Assembly: GCA_030066875.1 (NCBI GenBank)
Contig: JASJAS010000004.1
Location: forward strand, 1-55,390
Direction of reading: 5' to 3'
DNA from: Acidimicrobiia bacterium
GTDB taxonomy: Bacteria > Actinomycetota > Acidimicrobiia > Spongiisociales > UBA5794
Length of the DNA: 55,390 bases
The position numbers and the translations under genes were made by a program. Position 1 is the first letter of the stretch; every line of letters starts with the position of its first letter. The notes beneath the pieces were generated by a model that worked only from the letters and a program-made list of their open reading frames with translations, did no database searches and was not told the DNA's origin. Positions 1 through 7,761 of the stretch are shown here, one piece after another.

Positions 1-102
1 CTGACGTGGGTGCTGGAGCAGTCGATCCGCAACTACGACCCGTGCATTTCGTGTGCGACCCACTTCCTCAAGCTGAACATCGAGCGGATAACGACGGAGT
101 AG
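1..102 (+). CDS. [NiFe]-hydrogenase large (alpha) subunit, C-terminal end only
   Basis: Frame 1 from the first base gives 33 residues before a TAG stop, and the rest of the gene lies upstream of the window. The residues contain D-P-C-I-S-C-A-T-H, the C-terminal DPCxxCxxH signature of [NiFe]-hydrogenase large subunits, whose two cysteines ligate the NiFe site. Twelve residues follow the histidine. In this family such a tail is removed by a dedicated endopeptidase after nickel insertion, and the next gene encodes a candidate. The motif resembles bidirectional group 3 enzymes more than membrane-bound group 1, but so short a piece cannot settle the group. Confidence 0.85.
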   Translation: MTWVLEQSIRNYDPCISCATHFLKLNIERITTE

Positions 103-290
103 GTGCTCCGGCCGGTGACGCTGGTGATGCTCAGGACGAGTCAGGGGCGTTGGGGGCAAGGACGCAGGACGAAGGCGCATTGGACGAAATGCGTCGATGG
201 ACGTGCGTGCCGCGAACGGCACGTCGCAGTTTCCGCTAGAAACTGCGGACGGACCGGCGTCAGCCGGTGCGCCCGGTCTGAGCGCGCCTA

Positions 291-764
291 GTGTCGCCGG
301 TCGGTGCACCCCACTTGGCTGATGTTGTTGTCATCGGCGTCGGCAACCGCTGGCGCCGGGACGACATCGCCGGGATTGCGGTTCTCGACGAGCTACGTGA
401 GCGCGTTGGCGACGAAGTCGAGCTTGTCGAAAGCGACGGCGAACCGACCCGGCTGATCGATGCGTTTGAGCGCGCCCCCAAGGTGGTGATGGTCGACGCG
501 GTGGTCACCGGCGCCGACCCGGGCTCCGTGCACCGCTTCACCGACGCCGAGCTCCCCGCTCAGATGGGTATCGGGCAGTCGAGCCATCTCGTTCAGCTGG
601 TCGAGACAATCGAACTCGGCAGGCTACTCGGCAAGCTGCCCAATGGTCTGGTCTTGATCGGTATCGAGGCTACGGACTTTGCCAACGGCGAAGGCATGAC
701 CGAGGCAGTTGCGGTCGGGGTCCATGAAGCGGTCGTAGCGGTGCTGCGCGAGCTGGCCGCTTGA
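291..764 (+). CDS. Hydrogenase maturation protease (HycI/HyaD family)
   Basis: A 157-residue protein of the usual length for endopeptidases that trim the C-terminal tail of the [NiFe]-hydrogenase large subunit. It begins with the family hallmark VVIGVGNRWRRDD (GxGN followed by a conserved acidic metal-sensing position) and has a second conserved acidic segment, VVMVDAV, near residue 65. Later it has GIEATDF and a C-terminal amphipathic helix. It lies 188 bp behind the hydrogenase large subunit on the same strand, which fits its role. The GTG at 291 has no clear ribosome-binding site. A TTG at 315 would give a start nearer the conserved strand and is an alternative. The 188 bp before it contain no convincing gene. 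Confidence 0.85.
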   Translation: MSPVGAPHLADVVVIGVGNRWRRDDIAGIAVLDELRERVGDEVELVESDGEPTRLIDAFERAPKVVMVDAVVTGADPGSVHRFTDAELPAQMGIGQSSHLVQLVETIELGRLLGKLPNGLVLIGIEATDFANGEGMTEAVAVGVHEAVVAVLRELAA

Positions 765-853
765 CAACACCTCGCACAGAGAAAGCTGCATCTGGGGCGC
801 AGGTAGACGCGACGGACTGCAGGCGACTCGAAAGCTCGAGCGCAGACGTGAGC

Positions 854-1333
854 TCAGTCTGGATCGGGCGTGCTCTGGTCAGCGGCCGCCTGCTGTGTTT
901 CGGCGACACGCACGACAGCCAAGACGAGCTTGACTGCGTTTGCGAGGAGCGCAATCGACATGCCGATGATCGAAAACACCAGAATGGCTCGGGTGATCGA
1001 TTCCCAGTTGATGCTGTACGCCGAGAAGTCGAACGGGAACACCTGCCAGGTGCGGATAGCGACCCAGAGGCTGATAGTGACCAGCCCGATTTCACATAGC
1101 GCTTTGAACCACTTCGCGTCGTACAAGATGTAGGCGAGGTTGACAAAGATCGACGCAACCAGCGAGAGGCTGATGATCGGCAGCAAGGTTTCGAAGTCCT
1201 CTGTCAACCAAGAGAACCAACCCCAATCGAGAAGGTTGTTGACGATCAGGAGGAAGATCAGGTTGGCAACGGCCGCCACGCCGTAGCCGATGCGCCGGGC
1301 ACTCGTTGGGTACCTTCTCTCTGCCACGTTCAC
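854..1333 (-). CDS. Four-helix integral membrane protein, unknown function
   Basis: A 159-residue protein with four hydrophobic segments, roughly residues 17-40, 50-70, 77-95 and 117-142, and a polar, acidic C-terminus. The GTG start at 1333 has a TGGAG just upstream. I do not recognise a family. It is divergent from the CmtR-like regulator that starts at 1404, so their promoters share about 70 bp. It could therefore be a member of the metal island or merely its border. No catalytic or metal-binding motif is visible. Confidence 0.7.
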   Translation of the reverse strand: MNVAERRYPTSARRIGYGVAAVANLIFLLIVNNLLDWGWFSWLTEDFETLLPIISLSLVASIFVNLAYILYDAKWFKALCEIGLVTISLWVAIRTWQVFPFDFSAYSINWESITRAILVFSIIGMSIALLANAVKLVLAVVRVAETQQAAADQSTPDPD

Positions 1334-1391
1334 TCCAGGCCGGTCTATTGATCCTATCGTCCCGCCGGTCTCCGTTAGGCATCAGCGATGG

Positions 1392-1419
1392 TACTATTCA
1401 GCAATGGATGAACCGTTTT
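1392..1419 (+). promoter_or_regulatory. Leaderless promoter and candidate operator of the first CmtR-like operon
   Basis: A -10-like TACTAT (1392-1397) ends six bases before the ATG at 1404, the spacing expected for a leaderless transcript. TTCA and TGAA half-sites separated by eight bases straddle the start codon. The same arrangement, with TTCAT-N6-ATGAA, occurs at the second copy of this operon, so it is a good candidate for the autoregulatory operator. Confidence 0.5.
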
Positions 1420-1730
1420 CTCACTGCGTGAGACCCTCGCTTGCTTTGGAGCGACTCGGGACAGCATTGAGCGACCCGATCCGCCAGACAATCTTGCTTC
1501 GCCTGACGCATGGACCCGCGTTCCCGAGCGAACTAGCCGAACTCGTTGACACAAGCCGTTCCAATCTCTCCAACCACCTCGCTTGTCTGCGGGGATGCGG
1601 CTTGGTCGTTGCTGAGAGGCAGGGTCGAAATGTGCGTTACGAATTGGTGACGGGACGGCTAGGCGAAGCGCTTGCGACGATCGAGCAAGCGGTCACTGAG
1701 GCATCTGTGGCGGTGGGACATGGTCACTGA
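1404..1730 (+). CDS. ArsR-family metal sensor, CmtR-like (copy 1)
   Basis: A 108-residue winged-helix repressor. Residues about 51-70 contain SRSNLSNHLACLRGCGLVVA, with Cys61 and Cys65 in the recognition helix, the arrangement of the two alpha-4 cysteines of mycobacterial CmtR (Cd/Pb sensor). The third CmtR ligand, a C-terminal cysteine, is absent. The protein ends in HGH and carries an extra Cys8 near the N-terminus, so its metal preference may differ. The start was chosen at ATG 1404 because the paralogue at 15824 aligns from this point and a -10 box lies six bases upstream. Its stop overlaps the exporter gene by 11 bp, implying coupled translation. It probably represses its own operon until metal binds. 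Confidence 0.88.
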   Translation: MDEPFSHCVRPSLALERLGTALSDPIRQTILLRLTHGPAFPSELAELVDTSRSNLSNHLACLRGCGLVVAERQGRNVRYELVTGRLGEALATIEQAVTEASVAVGHGH

Positions 1731-2349
1731 CATAAGCCGACCCGTCGCTGTGCGCCGGGCCCGGTGGCTAAACGTAGCCACGATCGGCTGGAACACGGTC
1801 GAGGGCATCGTCGCCATAACCGCCGGGATTGCGGCCGGTTCGGTGAGCCTGGTCGGGTTTGGCCTCGATTCGGCAATCGAAGTGTCGGCAGCCATCGCGC
1901 TCACGTGGCGGCTTTCCCGGGAGAAGCGAGACGACTGTCGCCAGGATGATGACCGGCTGGCACAACGGCTCGTGGCTGTCTCGTTTGCTCTGCTGGCGGC
2001 GTACGTTTCGGTCAACGCCGTTGCCGACCTCGTCGGAGGGCGAGCCCCGGACGCCTCTGTTGTAGGTGTTGCCCTCGCAGCAGTGTCTTTGGCGGTCATG
2101 CCGGTGATCGCCCGCGCCAAGCGCAAGGTCGCCCCGGCGATCGGATCCCAGGCTGCAATGGCTGAAGCCACACAAACGGACCTATGCGCCGCACTCTCAG
2201 CAGCTCTGCTGCTCGGCCTCAGCCTCAACCTGACACTCGGCTGGTGGTGGGCCGACCCCGTTGCTGCCCTCGTGATCGCAGCGATCGCGAGCTACGCCGC
2301 TATCACCACCTGGAGAGCCCCCTCTCTAGCCGACACCTGCTGTGGGTAG
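1720..2349 (+). CDS. Short cation diffusion facilitator-type metal exporter (copy 1)
   Basis: A 209-residue membrane protein with about six hydrophobic segments and no C-terminal cytosolic domain, so shorter than classical CDF proteins of about 300 residues. It has the family segments SLVGFGLDSAIEVSAA (metal-site aspartate in an early helix), TQTDLCAALSAALL and GWWWADPVAAL. It ends in DTCCG, a vicinal cysteine pair also found in its paralogue. ATG 1720 is preceded by GGTGGG and overlaps the regulator. By hand alignment about four-fifths of residues match the copy at 14879-15508. The expected role is efflux of zinc or another soft divalent metal from the cytoplasm, induced when the CmtR-like repressor binds metal. 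Confidence 0.85.
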   Translation: MVTDISRPVAVRRARWLNVATIGWNTVEGIVAITAGIAAGSVSLVGFGLDSAIEVSAAIALTWRLSREKRDDCRQDDDRLAQRLVAVSFALLAAYVSVNAVADLVGGRAPDASVVGVALAAVSLAVMPVIARAKRKVAPAIGSQAAMAEATQTDLCAALSAALLLGLSLNLTLGWWWADPVAALVIAAIASYAAITTWRAPSLADTCCG

Positions 2350-2461
2350 GCTCGGCCGCTCGTCTTCGTCGCACCAGAGTCGAGTCCCAAGGCAATCCTG
2401 ACCCCGATCGTCGGGAGCCAGAGCCGCTAGGTTGATCAGCAATCGATGATCGGAGTAGCCG

Positions 2462-3259
2462 ATGGAGGAAGGCTCGTTCTCAGGTAGCGAAGGCAGGATC
2501 TTCTATCGGATGTGGACGGCGTCAGGCGAGCCACAACGAATCGTCGTGCTGGTCCACGGCTATGCGGAGCACGGCGGACGGTATGCACACGTCGCCGAGG
2601 TGCTCGCCGCCCAAGGGGCGGTGGTCTGCGCTCCCGACCATATCGGTCACGGACACTCGGATGGGACACGGGCGCTCATCGTTGACTTCGAGCACGTGGT
2701 CGATGATCTGCACACCCTGGTGACCACCACCCGAGCTCGATACCCAGGCCTGCCGGTGGTCATGGCCGGCCACTCGATGGGGGGTCTGTTGACCGGACGG
2801 TTTGCTGAGCGCTACCCCGATCAACTTGCGGGCGTGGCCTTCATGGGCGCGGTGTTGGGTGACTGGCATTGGGCACGAGAGGTGCTCGAGCACGGGATAC
2901 CGGACGAGTCTTCGGATCCGGCCGGGATGTCGCGCAACGAGCAGACCGTGGCCGAGTACGCCTCAGATCCCTTGGTCTACCACGGGACGTACCAACGGCC
3001 GCTTCTCGAGGCCGAGGTCGCCGCCCTCGATCGGTTCAACGCCGAACTCGATCGCATCACGATGCCGGTGATGTTCCTGCACGGCGACTCCGACCCGTTC
3101 GTTCCCTATGAGACCTCGATGGCTGCCGTCAAACAGATGCCGACGAACGATCTAACGGTAAGGGTCTATCCGGGGGCGCGTCACGAGTTGGTCAACGAAC
3201 TCAACCGGGAAGAGGTCATCGCTGCACTGGCGACGTTCGTTGAGCGGGTGACCGCTTAG
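2462..3259 (+). CDS. Alpha/beta hydrolase, monoacylglycerol lipase / lysophospholipase type
   Basis: A 265-residue serine hydrolase of the Hydrolase_4 family. The oxyanion-hole segment VLVHGYAEHGGRY is near residue 30, the nucleophile elbow GHSMGG (Ser about 107) is central, the acid is in HGDSDPFVP and the histidine in GARHELVNE. The same order occurs in monoglyceride lipases. A GGAG at 2453-2456 precedes the ATG. It is monocistronic, followed by a strong hairpin at 3291-3322. Its substrate is probably a monoacylglycerol or lysolipid, judged from the family only. Nothing ties it to zinc other than location. Confidence 0.88.
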   Translation: MEEGSFSGSEGRIFYRMWTASGEPQRIVVLVHGYAEHGGRYAHVAEVLAAQGAVVCAPDHIGHGHSDGTRALIVDFEHVVDDLHTLVTTTRARYPGLPVVMAGHSMGGLLTGRFAERYPDQLAGVAFMGAVLGDWHWAREVLEHGIPDESSDPAGMSRNEQTVAEYASDPLVYHGTYQRPLLEAEVAALDRFNAELDRITMPVMFLHGDSDPFVPYETSMAAVKQMPTNDLTVRVYPGARHELVNELNREEVIAALATFVERVTA

Positions 3260-3290
3260 CGTCAGGCGTCGGTTGTGCGGCAAAGCTGAA

Positions 3291-3322
3291 TGTGGGGCGG
3301 ACGATCACTCGTCCGCCCCACA
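3291..3322. terminator. Bidirectional transcription terminator hairpin
   Basis: A perfect 14-bp stem (3291-3304 pairs with 3309-3322) encloses a four-base TCAC loop. It is extended by a bulged AAAGC/GCTTT pairing, giving A-rich and T-rich flanks on both strands. It sits between the convergent ends of the hydrolase (3259) and the AztD-like gene (3350). Confidence 0.85.
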
Positions 3323-3349
3323 GCTTTCTGTTGCCATTCAACGCTCGGC

Positions 3350-4822
3350 TTACCAGTCGGGCGAAACAGCACCAACCGCACCGAACGAGAAGGTATTGGG
3401 GGCCGACGGCAACATGATCCCGGCGTCGACAACCTCCCAGGTCTCGAGGTCAACAACCACGACACCCGGGTCGCGGCTGTCGAGTGCATACAGCCGATTC
3501 GCAGCTACAAACACGTTTGCCGTGTCGCCCTCGCCGAATGCGGGGACGAGTGACAGAGGCTCTCCCTCAACCGAGAAGTCGTCGATGGACACCCGATACA
3601 GGTCCCCGTCGGCAGCCAGGACGAGGATGTGCTCGCTGTCCTCAAACGCAAACGTCATCTGAGAGGCGGGCAGGCTGTGGCTGGTGACGATTGACGCGTT
3701 CACGTCGAATGCCACGAACCCTGGACCAGCCGCCCCGACCATCACCGGCGATTCCGAGTGGGATTTGAGGAAGAAGGGCCGCAGCGCTCCCTCGGGGTAG
3801 GGGACGACCTCGGAGGTCATGCCGCTGGTGTCGTTGCGGATATGCAGGATTCCCTCGTTGCAGCCGTAGGCGATGTGAGATTCCTTCCCGCCTGCCTGGA
3901 CGTAGGAGGCCTCTCCGTGCAGGGCGGTGCATGTGTCGGTTGTCTCGTAGAACGGCTCTGTCTCCACGTGGCAACTAGTTTGGGTGCCACAGTCGTCACC
4001 GCAGTCGATCCAGCAGTAGGCGACGGCACCGTTGACATTCGGCGCCTCATCGACCATCTCCGCTGTCGTGACGATCAGATTGCTCCCAAGGAGAACGGCA
4101 ACGCCGTGGTGCGGCATGTTCGCCGATAGGGTCTTGACGTCGATTTCCCCACTGCCTGCTAGCTGGGCCTCTTCGATCAAGCTGATCTCACCGGAGCCGT
4201 CGAACCACGCGGCCGTCAAGCCGTCGTGGGTAACGAGGTGGGCGGGACTGGGGCCGGTCATCGAGAACTCGTGAAGCCCGGGCTCGGCGGTGGTGATGTG
4301 ATAGTGGTCTCCGTGACGGGCGAAGTAGGTCCCGACGTCCACCACCTCAACGGCGTCGTCGAAGTAGTGCACCATCCACACGTACGGACTCATCCCTCCC
4401 GTACCCTGGATGATCGCGTTCTCAGCCGTAACGGGAATCGTCGACACGTCGTAATCATCGAGGTCCACGACGTAGACCTCGGGGAGCGTTGCCGAGGCGG
4501 CCACGAGACGGCCTCGCGTGAGGTCGCCTGCCTCCACCATTGCGTCGTCGTCATGACCCTCGTCATCATGGTCGTGACCCTCGCCTTCGTGGTCGTGACC
4601 CTCCTCGTCGTGATCGTGACCCTCCTCGTCATCAGCAGCTGCAACGGGGGCGGCGGTAGTGGTTGTGGTCTCCGCCAGCGTCGTGCTGGAGGTCTCTGCG
4701 ACCGTGTCGCTCGATCCTGCATCGGACGAGTCGTCTGAGCAGCCGGCCATAACCGAGGCCAGCAGCAAAAGGAGTCCAAAAAGGATCGTTGACCGGGACA
4801 GGTTCTTCGATAGGCACCCCAT
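3350..4822 (-). CDS. AztD-like periplasmic zinc chaperone lipoprotein
   Basis: A 490-residue lipoprotein. Its signal segment ends in LASVMAGC (lipidated Cys28), followed by a Ser/Thr-rich linker, a His/Asp/Glu-rich metal loop (about residues 64-93, repeated EEGHDH-type units) and a long beta-rich domain. That domain has segments such as FSMTGPSPAHLVTHDG and MPHHGVAVLLG and a cysteine cluster (CWIDCGDDCG, SCHVE, TCTALHGEA). This matches the layout of AztD, the beta-propeller chaperone that hands zinc to the AztC/ZnuA-type binding protein. The start was placed at 4822 because a strong GAAGGAGG precedes it and the signal peptide begins there. A longer in-frame extension upstream lacks these. The acidic His loop closely resembles that of the binding protein at 12193, suggesting zinc transfer between them. 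Confidence 0.75.
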   Translation of the reverse strand: MGCLSKNLSRSTILFGLLLLLASVMAGCSDDSSDAGSSDTVAETSSTTLAETTTTTAAPVAAADDEEGHDHDEEGHDHEGEGHDHDDEGHDDDAMVEAGDLTRGRLVAASATLPEVYVVDLDDYDVSTIPVTAENAIIQGTGGMSPYVWMVHYFDDAVEVVDVGTYFARHGDHYHITTAEPGLHEFSMTGPSPAHLVTHDGLTAAWFDGSGEISLIEEAQLAGSGEIDVKTLSANMPHHGVAVLLGSNLIVTTAEMVDEAPNVNGAVAYCWIDCGDDCGTQTSCHVETEPFYETTDTCTALHGEASYVQAGGKESHIAYGCNEGILHIRNDTSGMTSEVVPYPEGALRPFFLKSHSESPVMVGAAGPGFVAFDVNASIVTSHSLPASQMTFAFEDSEHILVLAADGDLYRVSIDDFSVEGEPLSLVPAFGEGDTANVFVAANRLYALDSRDPGVVVVDLETWEVVDAGIMLPSAPNTFSFGAVGAVSPDW

Positions 4823-4866
4823 ACGCCCTCCTTCATAGGCAGCGGGTACGTGGAGTTTGCCAATAA

Positions 4867-4881
4867 TGAGAACCAGTCGCA
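4867..4881 (+). promoter_or_regulatory. Weak Zur-box-like site between AztD-like gene and methyltransferase
   Basis: This 15-mer starts TGAGAAC, sharing its first six bases with the stronger site at 9170-9184, but matches it at only about 8 of 15 positions. It lies in the 109-bp divergent intergenic region, 45 bp from the AztD-like start. It is supported more by context than by sequence. Confidence 0.3.
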
Positions 4882-4931
4882 AATCTGCACCTCCCGGCAC
4901 TAGGATCGGCCTGAGTCGGCGAAAGGTTGCG

Positions 4932-5759
4932 ATGGCTGACGATGTGACAGCTCGAACGCGCGAGTTCTTTCGTCGTGCTGCGGATGGCTGGGATCGGTGG
5001 GGCGAGGCAATGCAGCGCGATGACACCGCCCGCTATGTCGATTCCGCCGCGGTGGCATCGGGTGACCGGGTCCTGGAGATCGGGGCTGGAGGTGGAGAGC
5101 AGACGCTCGTGCTGGCCGAACAGGTAGGGCCGCACGGAAGTGTCGTAGCGACGGATCTCTCTCCCGAGATGCTGGATGTCGCCGCTCGTCGGGTCAGGGA
5201 AGCGGGCTTCAGCAACGTCGAGTTCGTTACTGCCGGTGTCGGCGAACTGGACCTCGAGGAGGCGAGCTTCAATTCCTGTGTATCCGGCTTCACCTGGGAG
5301 TTCCTCGCTGATCCTCTGGCCGCAGCGATCAGGGTGAAGAGCCTGCTGGTTCCGGGGGGACGTTTCGTGGCATCCGTGTGGGGTCAGGGTGCCAGTGTCC
5401 CGATGAGAGCACTCGTCGGGACGGTGGTCCTCTCCGAGCTAGGGATCCCCCAACCTACCTATCCCGCCGGTCTCGCCGACCCGGACGAGTTCAACCGGGT
5501 CCTCACCGGGGCAGGGTTTGCGGATGTGTCCGTTGTCGGGTTCCCGGCGCGCATGCGGTGGCCGAATCCGAGCGCATACGCCCAATCGATGGATGGGCTT
5601 GCTCCTCAACTGCAAGACCTGATCGAGGCACACGATCCGCAGAAGACCGAACAGATTTGGGATGCGGTAGCCCAGGCGGCCGCGGAACATGTCACCGAGG
5701 ACGGGGCGGTCCTATTGGTGAATCAGGCGTTCCTGGGAATCGGCGTACGCCCCAGGTGA
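4932..5759 (+). CDS. Class I SAM-dependent methyltransferase
   Basis: A 275-residue methyltransferase. The SAM-binding motif I is VLEIGAGGGEQTLVLAEQ near residue 45, and the acidic end of strand 2 is VVATDLSPEMLDVA. The post-I region and the glycine-rich strand LLVPGGRFVASVWG follow the UbiE/COQ5 pattern. The ATG at 4932 follows a cgaaagg ribosome-binding site, and the longer upstream reading frame is not needed. It is divergent from the AztD-like gene across a possible Zur site, which suggests but does not show a zinc-related role. The substrate cannot be read from sequence. Confidence 0.82.
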   Translation: MADDVTARTREFFRRAADGWDRWGEAMQRDDTARYVDSAAVASGDRVLEIGAGGGEQTLVLAEQVGPHGSVVATDLSPEMLDVAARRVREAGFSNVEFVTAGVGELDLEEASFNSCVSGFTWEFLADPLAAAIRVKSLLVPGGRFVASVWGQGASVPMRALVGTVVLSELGIPQPTYPAGLADPDEFNRVLTGAGFADVSVVGFPARMRWPNPSAYAQSMDGLAPQLQDLIEAHDPQKTEQIWDAVAQAAAEHVTEDGAVLLVNQAFLGIGVRPR

Positions 5760-5961
5760 CCAGCACCGGAGGAACGAGCGGCTCACCCCTTCGAGTTCCG
5801 GGCCACGTCGCTCACATGCTGATGCGTGATTCGAGCATGTCCTACTAGCCCAGACTGCACCGATAGGTGGTTACTGAAGTGAGTTACGACCGGATTGGTG
5901 CATACTGTGGCGTTACGCGAGCCAGTGCCGTGGTAGGTGCACCGGCACATAGGGAGAACCG

Positions 5962-7725
5962 GTGCGTCGAGTCTTAGGCGCTTCAGCAACCAACTTCGTC
6001 GGCCTGGCAGCCATCGCCCTTCTCGTTTCGGGATGCTCGCCGTCCTCGACGCCTACAGTCGAATCCGAGACGGAGGTGACGCCTGACGCGAGCGCACCCA
6101 CCACGAGCCCCACCGCTCCCACTACGACAACGACCACAACGGCCGCTCCCACGACTACGACCACCACAACCGCGGTCGTCGCCCAGCCACCGGCGCCCAA
6201 CCCCCGGTACGTCGTACCCGAGGTAGAGGTGGAACGTGAAGCGAAGCAGCTCGCCTCCGACATCGCCTACGCACTCACGACATACGAGGAGTTCGACAGC
6301 CCGGAGCAGCGGCTCGTGGATATCGTCGGCCTGGAAGGTCTCCCACCTCTCAGCGAGGCGAGCGGCCCCCTGACACACGACGGGCGGTGGTCTCGCGGCG
6401 AGATCGTGTATCCCCAAATGGGTGGGCTGAGAAACGATCGGGTTTCGGTAATGGTGGTGACACGCCAGACGGTGGGTTCCGGCTCCACAGCGGAGTTCTC
6501 CGTCGTCCGAACCCTGGACGTCCGCCTGATCAAGGGTGAATCGGGTTGGGAGTTCGACGCGCTCGCCTCAGCTGGCGGCGTCTTCGACAGCCTCGATGAA
6601 CTCCTCCTCGCCCATGACGTCGCTGCGGATCCCCGGATCGAGATGCCCGACTCGGCTCGCCTCGACATCCTCGCTGGTGGGATCTCGCCGATCCTGCTCG
6701 ACCTGATGACGGACATCGCCGAGATCACCCCCTACCGCGTGGTGGTGCTGACAACCGGCCACCCCTATCACGTCTACGAGACCGATCGGGTCAGCCACCA
6801 CTCAGTTGGGCGGGCCGTCGACATCTACGCAGTTGGTACCCAGAACGTCATCGACGACCGGGAAGAAGGTTCCCCCACACGAGCTCTCCTGCAATGGCTG
6901 TGGGAGAACCCCAAGGTGACTCAGATCGGGAGCCCCTGGGACATCGACGGGGGCGGTCGCCGCTCATTCAGCGACATCGTCCACCAAGACCACCTTCACG
7001 TCGCCGTCATTGGCGAAAACGACGCAGACTGGGTCCCGGCGATCGGGGACCTGGTTTGGGAGGATCGAGACGCCGACGGCATCCAGGACCCAGGCGAGGT
7101 AGGCATCGGCGGCATCACTGTGCGTCTATTCGATGCGGACGGCGCCGAAATCGATTCCACGACCACCAACGATGACGGCAGGTACTCCTTCCGGAACCTG
7201 TGGTACGGCGAGTATCACGTCGAGGTCGATATCCCCGGCGGATTCACGGCGTCACCCCGGGATCAGGGTGCCGACGACACCGTAGACTCCGACATCGACG
7301 CCACAGGGGTCATGCATACGACCACTCTTGGTCCGCGTGAGCATGACCCCAGCTGGGATGCGGGACTCATTCCGGTCCCGGCGATCGGTGGTCGGGCCTG
7401 GGAGGATCTCAACGCCGACGGCATCCAGGACCCCGACGAGAATGCCATCAGCGGTATCACCGTGCGCCTGTTCGATGCGGGCGGCGCCGAGGTTGGTTCC
7501 ACCATCACCGACGGCGCTGGAAGGTACTCCTTCGTCGGTCTGATGCCCGGGGACTATCACATCGAGTTCGCGATCCCGGATGGTTTCGCAGCGTCGCCCC
7601 AGGATCAGGGTTCCGACGACACCGCAGACTCCGACATCGACACCACAGGCGCCACGAGGACGACCACTCTCGATGCGGACGAACATGACCGCAAGTGGGA
7701 TGCCGGACTCATTCCGGTTTCCTGA
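5962..7725 (+). CDS. Lipoprotein with M15/VanY-like peptidase domain and two SdrD-B-type repeats
   Basis: A 587-residue secreted lipoprotein. The signal peptide ends in LLVSGC (Cys about 25). A Pro/Thr linker of near-poly-threonine follows, then a domain whose HHSVGRAVDI (about 279-288) and DHLHV (about 343-347) match the zinc-binding HxxxxxxD and HxH of LAS/M15 D,D-peptidases. Two tandem repeats of about 110 residues follow (about 355-470 and 470-587), each starting with W-E-D-x(N/R)-A-D-G-I-Q-D-P and resembling SdrD-B / prealbumin-like domains of surface proteins. It is likely an envelope protein that trims peptidoglycan peptides or binds the wall. The GTG at 5962 follows GGGAG, and a TACTGT -10 is possible at 5903. 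Confidence 0.8.
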   Translation: MRRVLGASATNFVGLAAIALLVSGCSPSSTPTVESETEVTPDASAPTTSPTAPTTTTTTTAAPTTTTTTTAVVAQPPAPNPRYVVPEVEVEREAKQLASDIAYALTTYEEFDSPEQRLVDIVGLEGLPPLSEASGPLTHDGRWSRGEIVYPQMGGLRNDRVSVMVVTRQTVGSGSTAEFSVVRTLDVRLIKGESGWEFDALASAGGVFDSLDELLLAHDVAADPRIEMPDSARLDILAGGISPILLDLMTDIAEITPYRVVVLTTGHPYHVYETDRVSHHSVGRAVDIYAVGTQNVIDDREEGSPTRALLQWLWENPKVTQIGSPWDIDGGGRRSFSDIVHQDHLHVAVIGENDADWVPAIGDLVWEDRDADGIQDPGEVGIGGITVRLFDADGAEIDSTTTNDDGRYSFRNLWYGEYHVEVDIPGGFTASPRDQGADDTVDSDIDATGVMHTTTLGPREHDPSWDAGLIPVPAIGGRAWEDLNADGIQDPDENAISGITVRLFDAGGAEVGSTITDGAGRYSFVGLMPGDYHIEFAIPDGFAASPQDQGSDDTADSDIDTTGATRTTTLDADEHDRKWDAGLIPVS

Positions 7726-7736
7726 TCCTCACTAGC

Positions 7737-7761
7737 AGTCCTACGGCACCGGCCGAGGACT
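7737..7761. terminator. Hairpin between convergent genes, possible terminator
   Basis: AGTCCT plus CGGC (with one bulged A) pairs with GCCG plus AGGACT around an ACCG loop, forming a ten-pair stem directly between the ends of the peptidase-like lipoprotein and the flavoprotein. There is no good T-run, so termination may be weak. Confidence 0.45.

Noticed and set aside
6-239. Short plus-strand frames at 6-239 and 103-291
   Set aside because: The first overlaps the hydrogenase end in another frame, and neither has a ribosome-binding site or recognisable content.
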